Shown: one piece after another, positions 10,234 through 19,059 of the stretch | Numbering within the stretch: the first letter of the stretch is position 1 | Layout: each line of letters begins with the position of its first letter | NCBI GenBank assembly: GCA_022775905.1 | Contig: JALFJX010000024.1 | Span: 1-64,000, forward strand | Length of the DNA stretch: 64,000 bases | DNA from: Methanobrevibacter sp. | GTDB lineage: Archaea > Methanobacteriota > Methanobacteria > Methanobacteriales > Methanobacteriaceae | Direction: 5' to 3' | The notes under the pieces: model-generated | The model's database searches: none | The model's input: the letters and a program-made list of their open reading frames with translations, nothing else | What the model was told of the DNA's origin: nothing | Made by a program: the position numbers and the translations under genes

Positions 10234-10782
10234 ATGATAGAAGTTGAAGTAAAAGCTAAAATTGCAAGTTTTGGTGAGATGGAAAAAAGACTAGAAAGTA
10301 TTGGTGCAACAAAAAGTAAAAAAGAATTCCAAGAAGACATCTACTTTAATAGCCCTATTGTTGATTTCGCTGAGAGTGATGAAGCACTAAGAATTAGAAC
10401 AACTAAAGAAAATGATGAGGTTAATATTTTTATAACCTATAAAGGTCCAAAAATAGATAAGGAATCAAAAACAAGAAAAGAAATCGAAATGGGTATTGCA
10501 GACTCCGAGAAATGTTCTGACATATTTGAAGCAATCGGTTTTAAGAAAGTGAGAACCGTCAGGAAAAACAGACAATATTATACTTATGAAAACTTCGAAA
10601 TATCATTAGATGACATTGAAGGTCTTGACCCGTATATGGAAATTGAAATCGGATTAGAAGATGGAAAAGACTATTCAAATGCACAAAAAGCTATTTTTGA
10701 ATTATTTGAAAAATTAGGCATCACTGATGGATTTGAAAGAACTTCATATTTAGAACTATTAGAAAACTTAAATAATAACTAA
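10234..10782 (+). CDS. CYTH-domain protein (CyaB/thiamine-triphosphatase-like)
   Basis: The 182-residue protein opens with MIEVEVKAKI, which contains the ExExK signature of the CYTH superfamily. Further alternating charged strands follow (ALRIRTT, IFITYKG, KTRKEIEM, EISLDDIEGL, YMEIEIGLE), matching the family's acidic and basic residues that bind triphosphate and metal inside a tunnel. Members hydrolyse organic or inorganic triphosphates or, less often, make cAMP; the substrate here is not visible. It may be co-transcribed with aksA 47 bases downstream. Confidence 0.85.
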   Translation: MIEVEVKAKIASFGEMEKRLESIGATKSKKEFQEDIYFNSPIVDFAESDEALRIRTTKENDEVNIFITYKGPKIDKESKTRKEIEMGIADSEKCSDIFEAIGFKKVRTVRKNRQYYTYENFEISLDDIEGLDPYMEIEIGLEDGKDYSNAQKAIFELFEKLGITDGFERTSYLELLENLNNN

Positions 10783-10829
10783 CTAACATATATTTATATT
10801 CAAATTAATTTTTATAAGAAGTGATGATA

Positions 10830-11999
10830 TTGCAATATTTTATTAGTCATTATAATAAAGAAAATGAGTTAAATTTCCCTGAAGATTTACTCATTTACGA
10901 TACAACCTTAAGAGATGGGGAACAAACTCCAGGAGTTTGTTTTAGTTTTGATGAAAAAATGGAAATAGCAAGAAAACTTGATCAATTTAAGATTCACCAA
11001 ATTGAAGCAGGTTTCCCAATAGTTTCTGAAAAGGAAAAGGAAACCGTAAAGGCTATTGCTAATGAAGGTCTCGATGCTACAGTAATTGCATTAACAAGAA
11101 CCAAAAAAGAAGATATTGATGTAGCACTTGACTGTGATGTAGGCGGAATCATTACTTTCGTTGGAACATCAGACATTCATTTAGACCACAAAATGCACAT
11201 TACACGTCAAGATGCAATCAACTTATGTGAAACTGCTGTTGATTATGCTAAGGATCATGGATTATATGTTGCATTTTCAGCAGAAGATGCTACAAGAACA
11301 GATATTGAATTCTTAAAAAGAATCTATTCAAAAGCTGAAGAATGCGGTGCAGATAGAGTGCACATTGCAGACACTACTGGTGCTATCACACCACAAGGAA
11401 TTGATTACCTCGTGCGTGAACTCGTAAAAGATTTGGATGTAAACCTTGCGCTTCACTGTCACAATGACTTTGGTCTTGCAGTTATCAACTCAATTACCGG
11501 TATCTTAGCAGGTGCAAAAGGTATTTCAACAACAGTCAACGGTATTGGAGAAAGAGCAGGTAACGCTTCATTAGAAGAATTAATTATGGCATTAAGAATC
11601 CTTTATGGAAAAGACTACGGATTCAAAACCAAATACATTAAGGAATTATCCGACCTCGTATCAAAAGCTAGCGGACTTCCAATCCCATACAACAAACCTG
11701 TTGTTGGAAACAATGTATTCAGACATGAATCTGGAATTCACGTTGATGCTGTTATTGAAGAACCTTTATGTTATGAACCGTATCTTCCTGAATTAGTTGG
11801 GCAAAAAAGACAACTTGTTTTAGGTAAGCATTCAGGATGCAGAGCAGTAAGGGCTAAATTAAATGAATGTGACATTGATGTAAGTGATGATCAACTTATC
11901 CAAATTGTAAGAGAAGTTAAAAAGTCCAGAGAAGAAGGAAAATACATCAACGATAAAATATTCAAAGAAATTGTTAAAAAAATCAGCAAAAAGGAATAG
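10830..11999 (+). CDS. aksA: Homocitrate synthase AksA (2-isopropylmalate synthase family)
   Basis: Condenses acetyl-CoA with 2-oxoglutarate and then longer homologues to build 2-oxosuberate for coenzyme B. The TIM barrel shows the family signatures LLIYDTTLRDGEQTPGV at the start, the metal ligands in LHCHNDFGLA, and GIGERAGNASLEE; the tail (about 389 residues in total) lacks the leucine-binding regulatory domain of LeuA. Choice of AksA over LeuA or CimA rests on length and on the homoaconitase large subunit starting six bases downstream. The GTG at 10821 and ATG at 10824 are possible starts, but the AGTGAT sequence is spaced like a ribosome binding site for the TTG at 10830. Confidence 0.85.
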   Translation: MQYFISHYNKENELNFPEDLLIYDTTLRDGEQTPGVCFSFDEKMEIARKLDQFKIHQIEAGFPIVSEKEKETVKAIANEGLDATVIALTRTKKEDIDVALDCDVGGIITFVGTSDIHLDHKMHITRQDAINLCETAVDYAKDHGLYVAFSAEDATRTDIEFLKRIYSKAEECGADRVHIADTTGAITPQGIDYLVRELVKDLDVNLALHCHNDFGLAVINSITGILAGAKGISTTVNGIGERAGNASLEELIMALRILYGKDYGFKTKYIKELSDLVSKASGLPIPYNKPVVGNNVFRHESGIHVDAVIEEPLCYEPYLPELVGQKRQLVLGKHSGCRAVRAKLNECDIDVSDDQLIQIVREVKKSREEGKYINDKIFKEIVKKISKKE

Positions 12000-12005
12000 A
12001 TTACA

Positions 12006-13259
12006 ATGAATATTACTGAAAAAATATTATCTGCAAAAGCAGGCCATGAAGTAACTCCTGGTGAAATCATTGAAATCCCAGTTGATCTTGCAATGTCCCA
12101 TGATGGAACATCCCCCCCAGCAATCAAAACATTTGAAAAAGTAGCTGAAAAGGTATGGGATCCAGAAAAAATAGCTATTATATTTGATCATAACATTCCT
12201 GCAAATACAATCGGTTCTGCAGAATTTCAAAAAGTCTGTCGTGAATTTATTAAAACTCAAAATATTAATAAAAACTTCATTCACGGTGAAGGAATATGCC
12301 ACCAAGTTGTCCCTGAAATGGGATTAGTTGAACCTGGAATGGTTGTTGTTGGTGCTGACTCACACACATGTACTTATGGTGCATTTGGAGCATTTTCAAC
12401 AGGTATGGGTGCAACTGACCTTGCAATGGTTTGGGCAACTGGTAAAACATGGTTTATGGTTCCTGAAGCTATCAAAATGGAAGTTGAAGGTGAATTAAAC
12501 CCACATATTGCACCAAAAGATGTAATATTAAACATCATTGGAGAAGTAGGAATTGCAGGTGCAACCTACAAAACCGCAGAATTCTGTGGTGAGACCATAG
12601 AAAACATGGGAGTTGAAGGAAGAGCAACCATGTGTAATATGGCAATTGAAATGGGTGCTAAAAATGGTATAATGGAGCCTAACCGTGAAGTTATTGATTA
12701 CATTTGCCAAAGAACCGGCAAAAAAGAATCTGAATTAAATATTGTAAAATCTGATGCAGATGCAGTTTATTCAAAAGAAATGCACTTTGACATTACAGAT
12801 ATGGAACCACAAATTGCATGTCCAAATGACGTGGACAATGTAAAAGCAATTTCTGAAATTGATGGAACTGTTATAAACCAATGTTTAATCGGATCATGTA
12901 CCAATGGTAGACTTTCTGATTTAAAAGATGCAGCAGAAATATTAGAAGGTAAAAAAATTAACGAGGACATTAGATTAATCATTCTCCCAGCTTCAAGAGA
13001 AATCTACAAACAAGCAATGCATTTAGGATACATTGACACATTCATAGATGCAGGAGCTATTATTTGTAATCCTGGATGCGGTCCATGTCTTGGAGGACAT
13101 ATGGGAGTATTATCTGAAGGAGAATCATGTATCTCAACTACAAACAGAAACTTTAAAGGTAGAATGGGTGACCCTAAGTCTTCAGTATATTTATCTAATT
13201 CTAAAGTAGTTGCAGCTTCAGCAATTGAAGGTGTTATTACAAATCCAAAAGATTTATAG
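12006..13259 (+). CDS. aksD: Homoaconitase large subunit (AksD/HacA, aconitase family)
   Basis: A 417-residue protein with the [4Fe-4S] cysteines of the LeuC/aconitase family: C in IGSCTNGR and the pair in CNPGCGPCLGG, plus the substrate-binding HxCTYGAFG region. With a separate small subunit (not in the window) it would isomerise homocitrate and longer homologues to the homoisocitrates. The family cannot be told from isopropylmalate isomerase by motif alone; the tight pairing with aksA argues for coenzyme B synthesis. Confidence 0.88.
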   Translation: MNITEKILSAKAGHEVTPGEIIEIPVDLAMSHDGTSPPAIKTFEKVAEKVWDPEKIAIIFDHNIPANTIGSAEFQKVCREFIKTQNINKNFIHGEGICHQVVPEMGLVEPGMVVVGADSHTCTYGAFGAFSTGMGATDLAMVWATGKTWFMVPEAIKMEVEGELNPHIAPKDVILNIIGEVGIAGATYKTAEFCGETIENMGVEGRATMCNMAIEMGAKNGIMEPNREVIDYICQRTGKKESELNIVKSDADAVYSKEMHFDITDMEPQIACPNDVDNVKAISEIDGTVINQCLIGSCTNGRLSDLKDAAEILEGKKINEDIRLIILPASREIYKQAMHLGYIDTFIDAGAIICNPGCGPCLGGHMGVLSEGESCISTTNRNFKGRMGDPKSSVYLSNSKVVAASAIEGVITNPKDL

Positions 13260-13268
13260 TGATAAAAA

Positions 13269-13832
13269 ATGTCTGAGCCAAAAAATGAAGCAAATAGAGG
13301 CCTTATTGATAAAATAAATCAAGTTGAAAAGGAATATGGTAGAAATTTCTCAAATACCCAGAAGATTTTAATGACAACTGATGGGTCAATTACCGCAATT
13401 TTAGATGTGTTGTATGGAAAGATTACTCTTTCCACTCTTGACCAACATTTCGAAGATGCAGATAAAGATCATGCAAAATTAGTAAATGTTGATGAAGGAG
13501 AAGAGATTAATTACCGTGAAGTTATAATGCACAGAGACGGAAAACCTTTAATTTATGCAATATCACACATTCCGTTATCCAGATGTACAAAAGATGTTTG
13601 TGCTGATTTAATCAGAGCAGACATACCAATCGGTAGAATCTTAAAGAATTACCATATTGAATCCAGAAGAGAAATCAAGAACATATGGATTGAAAAACCT
13701 AACGAGACTTTAAAAGAATTATTTGGCACTGATGAAGATATGCTCGCAAGAGATTATGTCATCATTAACCAGGACAGAATCCTAATGTGGATTAAGGAAG
13801 TATTCCCAATCAGCTATTTTACAGAAATATAA
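13269..13832 (+). CDS. Chorismate pyruvate-lyase-like protein (DUF98)
   Basis: 187 residues resembling the archaeal DUF98 group, distantly related to UbiC. Recognisable parts are the N-terminal segment ending in LMTTDGSITAILD, a YREVIMHRDGKPLIYAIS strand pair and IPLSRCTKDVCADL. In methanogens a chorismate lyase is needed to supply 4-hydroxybenzoate for methanopterin, so this is a reasonable role, but it is inference. A GTGAT site precedes the ATG. It lies 9 bases after aksD and 13 before fen, in one tight run. Confidence 0.65.
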   Translation: MSEPKNEANRGLIDKINQVEKEYGRNFSNTQKILMTTDGSITAILDVLYGKITLSTLDQHFEDADKDHAKLVNVDEGEEINYREVIMHRDGKPLIYAISHIPLSRCTKDVCADLIRADIPIGRILKNYHIESRREIKNIWIEKPNETLKELFGTDEDMLARDYVIINQDRILMWIKEVFPISYFTEI

Positions 13833-13845
13833 TCAAGGTGAAAGA

Positions 13846-14829
13846 ATGGGTGTTAAACTAAAAGATATAATTGAACCTGAATCAATTAGTTTTAAAGATT
13901 TAGAAGGAAGAACCGTATCAATAGATGCATTCAACACACTTTTTCAATTCTTATCTACAATTAGACAAAGGGATGGAAGACCACTAACAGATGAAAATGG
14001 AAACATCACATCACATTTAAGTGGAATATTATATAGAAACTCTTCAATGGTTGAAAAAGGCATTAAGCCTATTTATATCTTTGATGGTAAAGCACCAGAG
14101 CTTAAAAGTGAAACCCAAGCTAAAAGAAGAGAAGTAAGAGATGAAGCTGAAAAAATCTATAAGGATGCATTAGCTAAAGGTGATACCGAGAAGGCACGCA
14201 AATATGCGATGAGATCATCTAAATTATCACCTGAAATCATTGAATCTTCTAAAAAACTGTTAACCTTGATGGGAATTCCATATGTTGATGCAAAAGGTGA
14301 AGGTGAAGCACAAGCAGCTTATTTAGTTCAGAATGGAGACGCATATGCTGTTGCATCACAAGATTACGATTGCCTATTGTTCGGAGCTAAAAGAGTTGTT
14401 AGAAACCTTGCAGTTAATTCCAATCTTGGAAATCTAGAATACTATCAATTAGATAAAGTCTTAAGAGAATTAGACACAACAAGAGAAGAATTAATCGATA
14501 TGGGAATCTTGATTGGAACTGATTTCTGTGCTGGTCTAAAAGGAGTCGGTGCTAAAACTGCCCTTAAATTAGCCCATAAAGGACAATTGAAAGAAAAAAT
14601 AGCTGAACTTCAAAAAGAATCAACCCATGATTTGGATGAAGTTCGTGAAATTTTCTTAAACCATAATGTAAATACAGATTACAAAATCAAATGGGAAAAA
14701 CCTAAAAAAGATAAAATTATCGAATTTTTATGTTACGAACATGGTTTTTCCGAAGATCGCGTATCCAAAGCATCAGACAAACTTAAAAACTTGACTTCAT
14801 CTCAAGGTAGTCTTGATGCATGGTTCTAA
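13846..14829 (+). CDS. fen: Flap endonuclease 1
   Basis: Structure-specific nuclease for Okazaki fragment maturation and repair. 327 residues, normal for archaea. N-terminal XPG domain with VSIDAFN (metal Asp) and IFDGKAPELK; internal domain with EGEAQAAYL and SQDYDCLLFGA carrying the acidic metal ligands; helix-hairpin region TDFCAGLKGVGAKTALKL. The C-terminal SQGSLDAWF is a PCNA-interacting peptide. AAGGTGA precedes the ATG. Confidence 0.96.
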   Translation: MGVKLKDIIEPESISFKDLEGRTVSIDAFNTLFQFLSTIRQRDGRPLTDENGNITSHLSGILYRNSSMVEKGIKPIYIFDGKAPELKSETQAKRREVRDEAEKIYKDALAKGDTEKARKYAMRSSKLSPEIIESSKKLLTLMGIPYVDAKGEGEAQAAYLVQNGDAYAVASQDYDCLLFGAKRVVRNLAVNSNLGNLEYYQLDKVLRELDTTREELIDMGILIGTDFCAGLKGVGAKTALKLAHKGQLKEKIAELQKESTHDLDEVREIFLNHNVNTDYKIKWEKPKKDKIIEFLCYEHGFSEDRVSKASDKLKNLTSSQGSLDAWF

Positions 14830-14846
14830 AATAAAAAAAGTTGTTA

Positions 14847-14862
14847 GAAGAAAATTTTCTTC
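14847..14862. terminator. Bidirectional hairpin between convergent genes
   Basis: The 16-base perfect palindrome GAAGAAAATTTTCTTC sits between the fen stop (plus) and the stop of the zinc-ribbon gene (minus), with A-runs upstream and T-rich sequence downstream, so it can serve both transcripts. Confidence 0.55.
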
Positions 14863-14867
14863 AAATA

Positions 14868-15539
14868 TTATTCATTTTTAATCGCATTAGCAATAGCTTC
14901 TGCATTTTCTATTCTTTTTTCTTTTTCAGATATTTCTACCTGATTGAAAATATCATTATAGAATGTTTGACCATCACGCACATACCTAAATTTAAAATGA
15001 GAAGAAGTAGTTGCAATTTCAACAGTTCCATAACCTATAATTTTACCAATTAAACCATTACTGTATGATACTGAGTCAATTTTATTTAATGGGCTTTGCA
15101 TTTGAGTGGTGGAAATTAAACCACATTTACCAAATACTCTTTTATTTGTTAAAATTAAATCATTATTTTTATAACCATAGTATCTAATTAAGAACCATAT
15201 CAAACCGACTACAGTAAAGACATTAATAAAACCTAATAGAACAAAAGCTGGGAAAAATCCTGCTGAAGCAGACAATATCATTTCAAAAATCCAAATTGCA
15301 ATTCCTATCCCAATAACAATTAACGGAAGATATAAACATCCGACATGAATCTGAGAACTCCTAATAACCTTTTCACCAGGAATCATATCAATTTTATATT
15401 CACTGAATGGACCATTAGCAGAATTATTATAATTTCTATTAGTTGAAGGTCCACTTTCACCAGATTTAGTTCCACATTCATTACAGAAAACAGAACCCTC
15501 TTCTAATTTGGTTCCACAATTTTTACAAAATTTAGCCAT
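14868..15539 (-). CDS. Zinc-ribbon membrane protein with bacterial PH domain
   Basis: The protein (223 residues) begins with a zinc ribbon, CKNCGTKL then CNECGTKS (residues 5-26), followed by a polar linker. Two strong membrane segments at about residues 70-90 and 97-117 come next, then a bPH_2-like domain beginning YGYKNNDLILTNKRVFGKCG and containing the typical ...SPLNKIDSVSY... strand. Such proteins are common in archaea and of unknown function. GGTGA is found before the ATG. Confidence 0.75.
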   Translation of the reverse strand: MAKFCKNCGTKLEEGSVFCNECGTKSGESGPSTNRNYNNSANGPFSEYKIDMIPGEKVIRSSQIHVGCLYLPLIVIGIGIAIWIFEMILSASAGFFPAFVLLGFINVFTVVGLIWFLIRYYGYKNNDLILTNKRVFGKCGLISTTQMQSPLNKIDSVSYSNGLIGKIIGYGTVEIATTSSHFKFRYVRDGQTFYNDIFNQVEISEKEKRIENAEAIANAIKNE

Positions 15540-15600
15540 ATTATCACCGAATAAAATATATTACTAATAATATATAAACAATGTTGATATACGACAATAT

Positions 15601-15930
15601 TTAAATTGATTCCCAGGTCAATTCTTCAATTTCAAGATCATACCATTCAGAATAATAAAATTCTAAGCCATCACAATCCAAAAGAAATGATATAAAATCT
15701 TCATCAGGTTCAAATTCTCTGCATAACATTTGATAAGCAACATATTCTTTTGTTCCTGCACGATAGGGATTTTGTGGAATCTTCCAAGTTAATTCCTTAT
15801 TTTCATCAAAGTATTGTATCGGATCTTCTACTTCTCCAAAATAATCCATATCCAATACTCCCTTAATTTGAACATCACGATAGAATTTATGAGTAATGTA
15901 AAAAACAACCATACAATTATTAAAATCCAT
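15601..15930 (-). CDS. Hypothetical acidic protein (109 aa)
   Basis: I do not recognise the family. The reading frame is open further upstream, overlapping the neighbouring gene, but AAGGAG sits nine bases before the ATG at 15930, giving a 109-residue protein rich in Asp, Glu and aromatic residues with no membrane segment or signal peptide. It begins 13 bases after the DUF2119-like gene ends, so the two form a transcription unit. Confidence 0.7.
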   Translation of the reverse strand: MDFNNCMVVFYITHKFYRDVQIKGVLDMDYFGEVEDPIQYFDENKELTWKIPQNPYRAGTKEYVAYQMLCREFEPDEDFISFLLDCDGLEFYYSEWYDLEIEELTWESI

Positions 15931-15943
15931 TAAATTCATCTCC

Positions 15944-16594
15944 TTAATATGGTGGGAAATCCTTACCAAATACTTTTTCTGCATATCTCATAGCCATATG
16001 AACCTGATCAGCATGCTTTTTTAGCATTTCTTTTTCAAAGTGTTCCCTTGATGGAGAACTTAAAATTAAATTAAGCAATTCTTCATAAGTTTCAATAGCT
16101 AAATCTTTATTAAAATTATATTTTTCAACAGATTCAGAGTTTAATTTTTCAAAACAAGGAAATTCCAATGTTTTACACACAGTTTCTGTTGAAAAGTAAG
16201 TCATCCTAATTAATGGAGATACTGATGAGACCAAAACATGATTCCCCAATTTAATAAGAGGTGGAATACCTGTTTTTTTATATCGCTCCATTGAAGTTAA
16301 CTTATCATAATTCTTAAGGTCATAACAATGAAGTTCCGTGTAAAAATCAGGACGTAAATCTTCAATCAAATCCAAAACTTTCAGCCCTATTTCGGATTTA
16401 TAATATTTCTTATCAACAGTTGAAATATACGGAGTTTTATCAAAATTATAAAAGTAAAACTGACCATTTGATAAATTTTCATCTTTAATTCTTTTAATGA
16501 ATTTTAAAGATGTTACACCTTCATTACCGTGAAGTCCTCCGATAAATAGCTTAGTTGGACCTTCACCATTATCGATGTATTTAAAAAAAGACAT
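15944..16594 (-). CDS. DUF2119-like protein with zinc-deacylase features
   Basis: 216 residues matching my memory of the archaeal DUF2119 family. The sequence shows GGLHGNEG at about residues 19-26 and TELHCYDL at about 86-93. HGNE followed later by a histidine after a strand is the zinc-ligand pattern of the succinylglutamate desuccinylase/aspartoacylase branch of M14 carboxypeptidases. ETVCKTLEFP near residue 137 resembles that family's third region with the catalytic Glu. I infer a metal-dependent amidohydrolase; no substrate can be named. Confidence 0.65.
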   Translation of the reverse strand: MSFFKYIDNGEGPTKLFIGGLHGNEGVTSLKFIKRIKDENLSNGQFYFYNFDKTPYISTVDKKYYKSEIGLKVLDLIEDLRPDFYTELHCYDLKNYDKLTSMERYKKTGIPPLIKLGNHVLVSSVSPLIRMTYFSTETVCKTLEFPCFEKLNSESVEKYNFNKDLAIETYEELLNLILSSPSREHFEKEMLKKHADQVHMAMRYAEKVFGKDFPPY

Positions 16595-16615
16595 AAAAAT
16601 AAAAAAATGAAGGAA

Positions 16616-17866
16616 TTAGGTTCCTTCTTGCCAGTTGGACATGTAAGCTTTTTGTTTATCAGTTAATGAATCGATTTCAATTCCCATAGCTTTTAATTTC
16701 ATTGTAGCTACATTGTAGTCGATTGCATCTGGTGCTTTGGTTACGCCTACAGGCAAATCATTTTCCAAAATATGTTTTGCAGATAATGCTTGTACAGCAA
16801 AACTCATATCCATAATTTCAGCAGGGTGTCCTTGTCCACGTGCTGCAGATAAGTTTACTAAACGACCGTCTGCAAGCAAGTAGATTTTACGTCCATCTTT
16901 GGTAGTAAATTCTTCAATACTTTCACGTACTTCTTTTACGCCAGTTGAAATAGCTTCAAGGTCAGGTCTGTTAATTTCTACATTGAAGTGTCCAGAGTTT
17001 GCAAGCATACATCCATCTTTCATGTATTTGAAGTCATCACCTGAGATGATATCTGCATTACCAGTTACTGTAATTATTAAGTCAGACTGTTTTACAGCTT
17101 CACGAATAGTCATTACTCTGTATCCATCCATTCTTGCTTCAAGTGCTCTGATTGGATCTACTTCAGTTACGATAACATCTGCACCGAGACCTGCTGCTCT
17201 CATAGCAAGTCCTCTTCCACACCATCCGTATCCACAGACAGTTACAGTTTTACCAGCAATTACCATATTGGTAGTTCCCATGATTGCATCGAAACTGGAT
17301 TGTCCTGTTCCATATCTATTATCGAACAAGTATTTTGTGTATGCATCGTTTACTGCAATAACAGGGAATTTTAATGCACCATCAGCATGCATTGCTTGAA
17401 GTCTGTGTACACCAGTAGTGGTTTCTTCACAAGCTCCTTTAATATGAGATAACAACTCAGTTCTTTCATTGTGGAGAACCATAATCATGTCTGCACCATC
17501 ATCAATGATTATGTCTGGTTTATGGTCAAGTACCATGTTAATGGTTTGGTAGTACTCTTCATCGTCTTGTTCTCTCCAACCATAAACGTTTAATCCTAAA
17601 TCAGCTGCTCCTGCAACTGCATCGTCATGAGTGGATAATGGGTTACAGCCAGTCATTGCAACTTCAGCTCCACCAGCCATTAATGTTAAACCTAAGTTGA
17701 TGGTTTTAGGTTCTAAATGTAAACATGAACCGATAGTAATTCCTTTGAAAGGTTGGGTTTCTAAGTATTCTTGTTTGATGTGTTCTAAAACAGGCATGTG
17801 TTTTTGAACCCATTCAATTTTCCTAACACCTTCAGGTGCTAAAGACATATCTTTAACTTTACTCAT
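16616..17866 (-). CDS. ahcY: Adenosylhomocysteinase-type protein
   Basis: Hydrolyses S-adenosylhomocysteine, or S-inosylhomocysteine in methanogens, clearing the product of methylation. The NAD-binding fold shows VCGYGWCGRGLAMRAAGLGADVIVTEVDP; other marks are MTGCNPLSTHDD, FDNRYGTGQSS and NSGHFNVEI. Length is 416 residues. The frame is open 32 residues further upstream, but that extension is hydrophobic and AT-biased; TAGGAG lies seven bases before the ATG at 17866 and settles the start. It diverges from the DGC-type gene. Confidence 0.93.
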   Translation of the reverse strand: MSKVKDMSLAPEGVRKIEWVQKHMPVLEHIKQEYLETQPFKGITIGSCLHLEPKTINLGLTLMAGGAEVAMTGCNPLSTHDDAVAGAADLGLNVYGWREQDDEEYYQTINMVLDHKPDIIIDDGADMIMVLHNERTELLSHIKGACEETTTGVHRLQAMHADGALKFPVIAVNDAYTKYLFDNRYGTGQSSFDAIMGTTNMVIAGKTVTVCGYGWCGRGLAMRAAGLGADVIVTEVDPIRALEARMDGYRVMTIREAVKQSDLIITVTGNADIISGDDFKYMKDGCMLANSGHFNVEINRPDLEAISTGVKEVRESIEEFTTKDGRKIYLLADGRLVNLSAARGQGHPAEIMDMSFAVQALSAKHILENDLPVGVTKAPDAIDYNVATMKLKAMGIEIDSLTDKQKAYMSNWQEGT

Positions 17867-18019
17867 AAAAATTACTCCTAATAAGAATGATATGATAATA
17901 ATTATATTTTTTATAACCTTTATAATTATAGTATTTTTTATAAAATTTATACAAAAAAACAAAACAAAACAATAAAATAATAATTAAAAAAATTAAATAC
18001 CAATTAAAAAGGTGATAAC

Positions 18020-18398
18020 ATGACTCAAAAAATAGCTTTAGCATCATATGATGGAATGAGTCCAAACGGTTTAGTTGGACGTGTTGCATGTGGTGACTCC
18101 AGAAAAACTAATGACAATATAATTTCAATATGCATGGGATCCACTTCTGCAGACATTGAAGGGAAAAATAATGAAATGCTCAAAAAATACCCTATAATTG
18201 CGGTTAATGGATGCAGTGGAAATTGTGTCAATAAAATCTTAAATTCAAAAGGAATTAATTGAAGATACAATTAAAGTTCATGAAATTCTTGAGGACAGCG
18301 ATTTTATATCAACAGATCCCTTTAGATTAGGGGAAGCTGGAGAAGAATGTGTTAAGTTAGTAACTGAAGAAATAAACAATAGAATTAAAAATATTTGA
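18020..18398 (+). pseudogene. DGC-type putative zinc-binding protein, frameshifted
   Basis: The first 75 codons encode the DGC cysteine-protein pattern: C..GS...A at MGSTSAD and NGCSGNCVNKIL. The frame then closes with TGA at 18260-18262. From 18252 the next frame continues with family-like acidic helices (VHEILEDSD, then GEAGEECVKLV) and ends at TGA 18396-18398. A one-base insertion in the AAAAGGAATTAATT stretch (18247-18260) would explain this. It could be a true lesion or a sequencing error. AAGGTGAT precedes the start. Confidence 0.7.
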
Positions 18399-18407
18399 GA
18401 GATATTA

Positions 18408-18756
18408 TGCCCATGTTGAAAAATCCTTGAAATTATTTGAATCTAAATTTAATTGTGCCCAATCAGTATTTGCATCATTTAGTGAAGAATTGGGTCTTGA
18501 TGAAAAACAAGCACTCAAAATTGGAGGATGCTTTGGAAGTGGAATGAGAAAAGGCGAAGTCTGTGGGGCGTGTACCGGTGCATTAATGGTATTAGGTTTA
18601 AAATATGGTCAAAATGAAGTTGGAGATATTGAAAACAAATTAAAATCAGATAAAGCATCATTGAAAACAGTTATCTGCAAAAATTGTGGTAAAACATTTA
18701 AAACAAATAAAGAAACTGAGTACTGTTCAAAATGCAGAAAAAAATTAAATGAATAA
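18408..18756 (+). pseudogene. C_GCAxxG_C_C-family cysteine protein, start region out of frame
   Basis: From about 18403 one frame reads HVEKSLKLFESKFNCAQSV and on through GGCFGSGMRKGEVCGACTG, the C_GCAxxG_C_C pattern, followed by an unusual C-terminal four-cysteine ribbon (CKNC, CSKC). No ATG, GTG or TTG opens this frame before the TTG at 18427, which would cut off the conserved first helix. An ATG at 18408 is one base out of frame; restoring one C in ATGCCCATG would give M-P-H-V-E-K. So either the gene starts at TTG 18427 or it carries a one-base deletion. It follows the frameshifted DGC gene by ten bases. Confidence 0.6.
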
Positions 18757-18792
18757 TAAAAATTATATGAAAATTCCAAAAAAAGCAAAAAG

Positions 18793-18800
18793 TATAAATA
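18793..18800 (+). promoter_or_regulatory. Box A for tRNA-Met
   Basis: TATAAATA lies 38 bases before the mature tRNA 5' end, a normal distance for an archaeal tRNA with a short leader. Confidence 0.6.
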
Positions 18801-18830
18801 TAATAGTACAGTAAAATTATATTGTTAGAT

Positions 18831-18940
18831 GCCGGGGTGGCTCAGCTGGTTAGAGCGCACGGCTCATAGGGTAATAATGCAGTGCTCTGACATATTCCTG
18901 GGATACCGTGAGATCGCGGGTTCGAATCCCGCCCCCGGCA
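18831..18940 (+). tRNA. tRNA-Met (CAU, elongator) with 36-nt intron
   Basis: Acceptor GCCGGGG (18831-18837) pairs with CCCCGGC (18933-18939), discriminator A, no encoded CCA. The D arm GCTCAGCTGGTTAGAGC, anticodon stem CACGG/CCGTG and T arm GCGGG-TTCGAAT-CCCGC are intact. The anticodon loop CTCATA is split after position 37 by an intron at 18869-18904. Around the junctions a bulge-helix-bulge can form: helix CTCA with TGGG (one U-G pair), bulges TAG and ATA, giving cuts exactly after 18868 and 18904. Spliced length is 74. The G-C first pair and body indicate elongator rather than initiator. Confidence 0.95.
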
Positions 18941-19059
18941 TCCTAAAATCCCAGGAATCCATCTAACTTACTTTTTTTAAAAATTTATTTAAAATAATAA
19001 TAATTTTATACTTATTTTATCAAAGTTAATAATACTTATTAGAATTATTGAGGTTTGAA

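Noticed and set aside
17867-17962. 32-residue N-terminal extension of AhcY as a membrane anchor
   Set aside because: It comes from AT-rich leader sequence; a good ribosome binding site serves the ATG at 17866 and the family has no such anchor.
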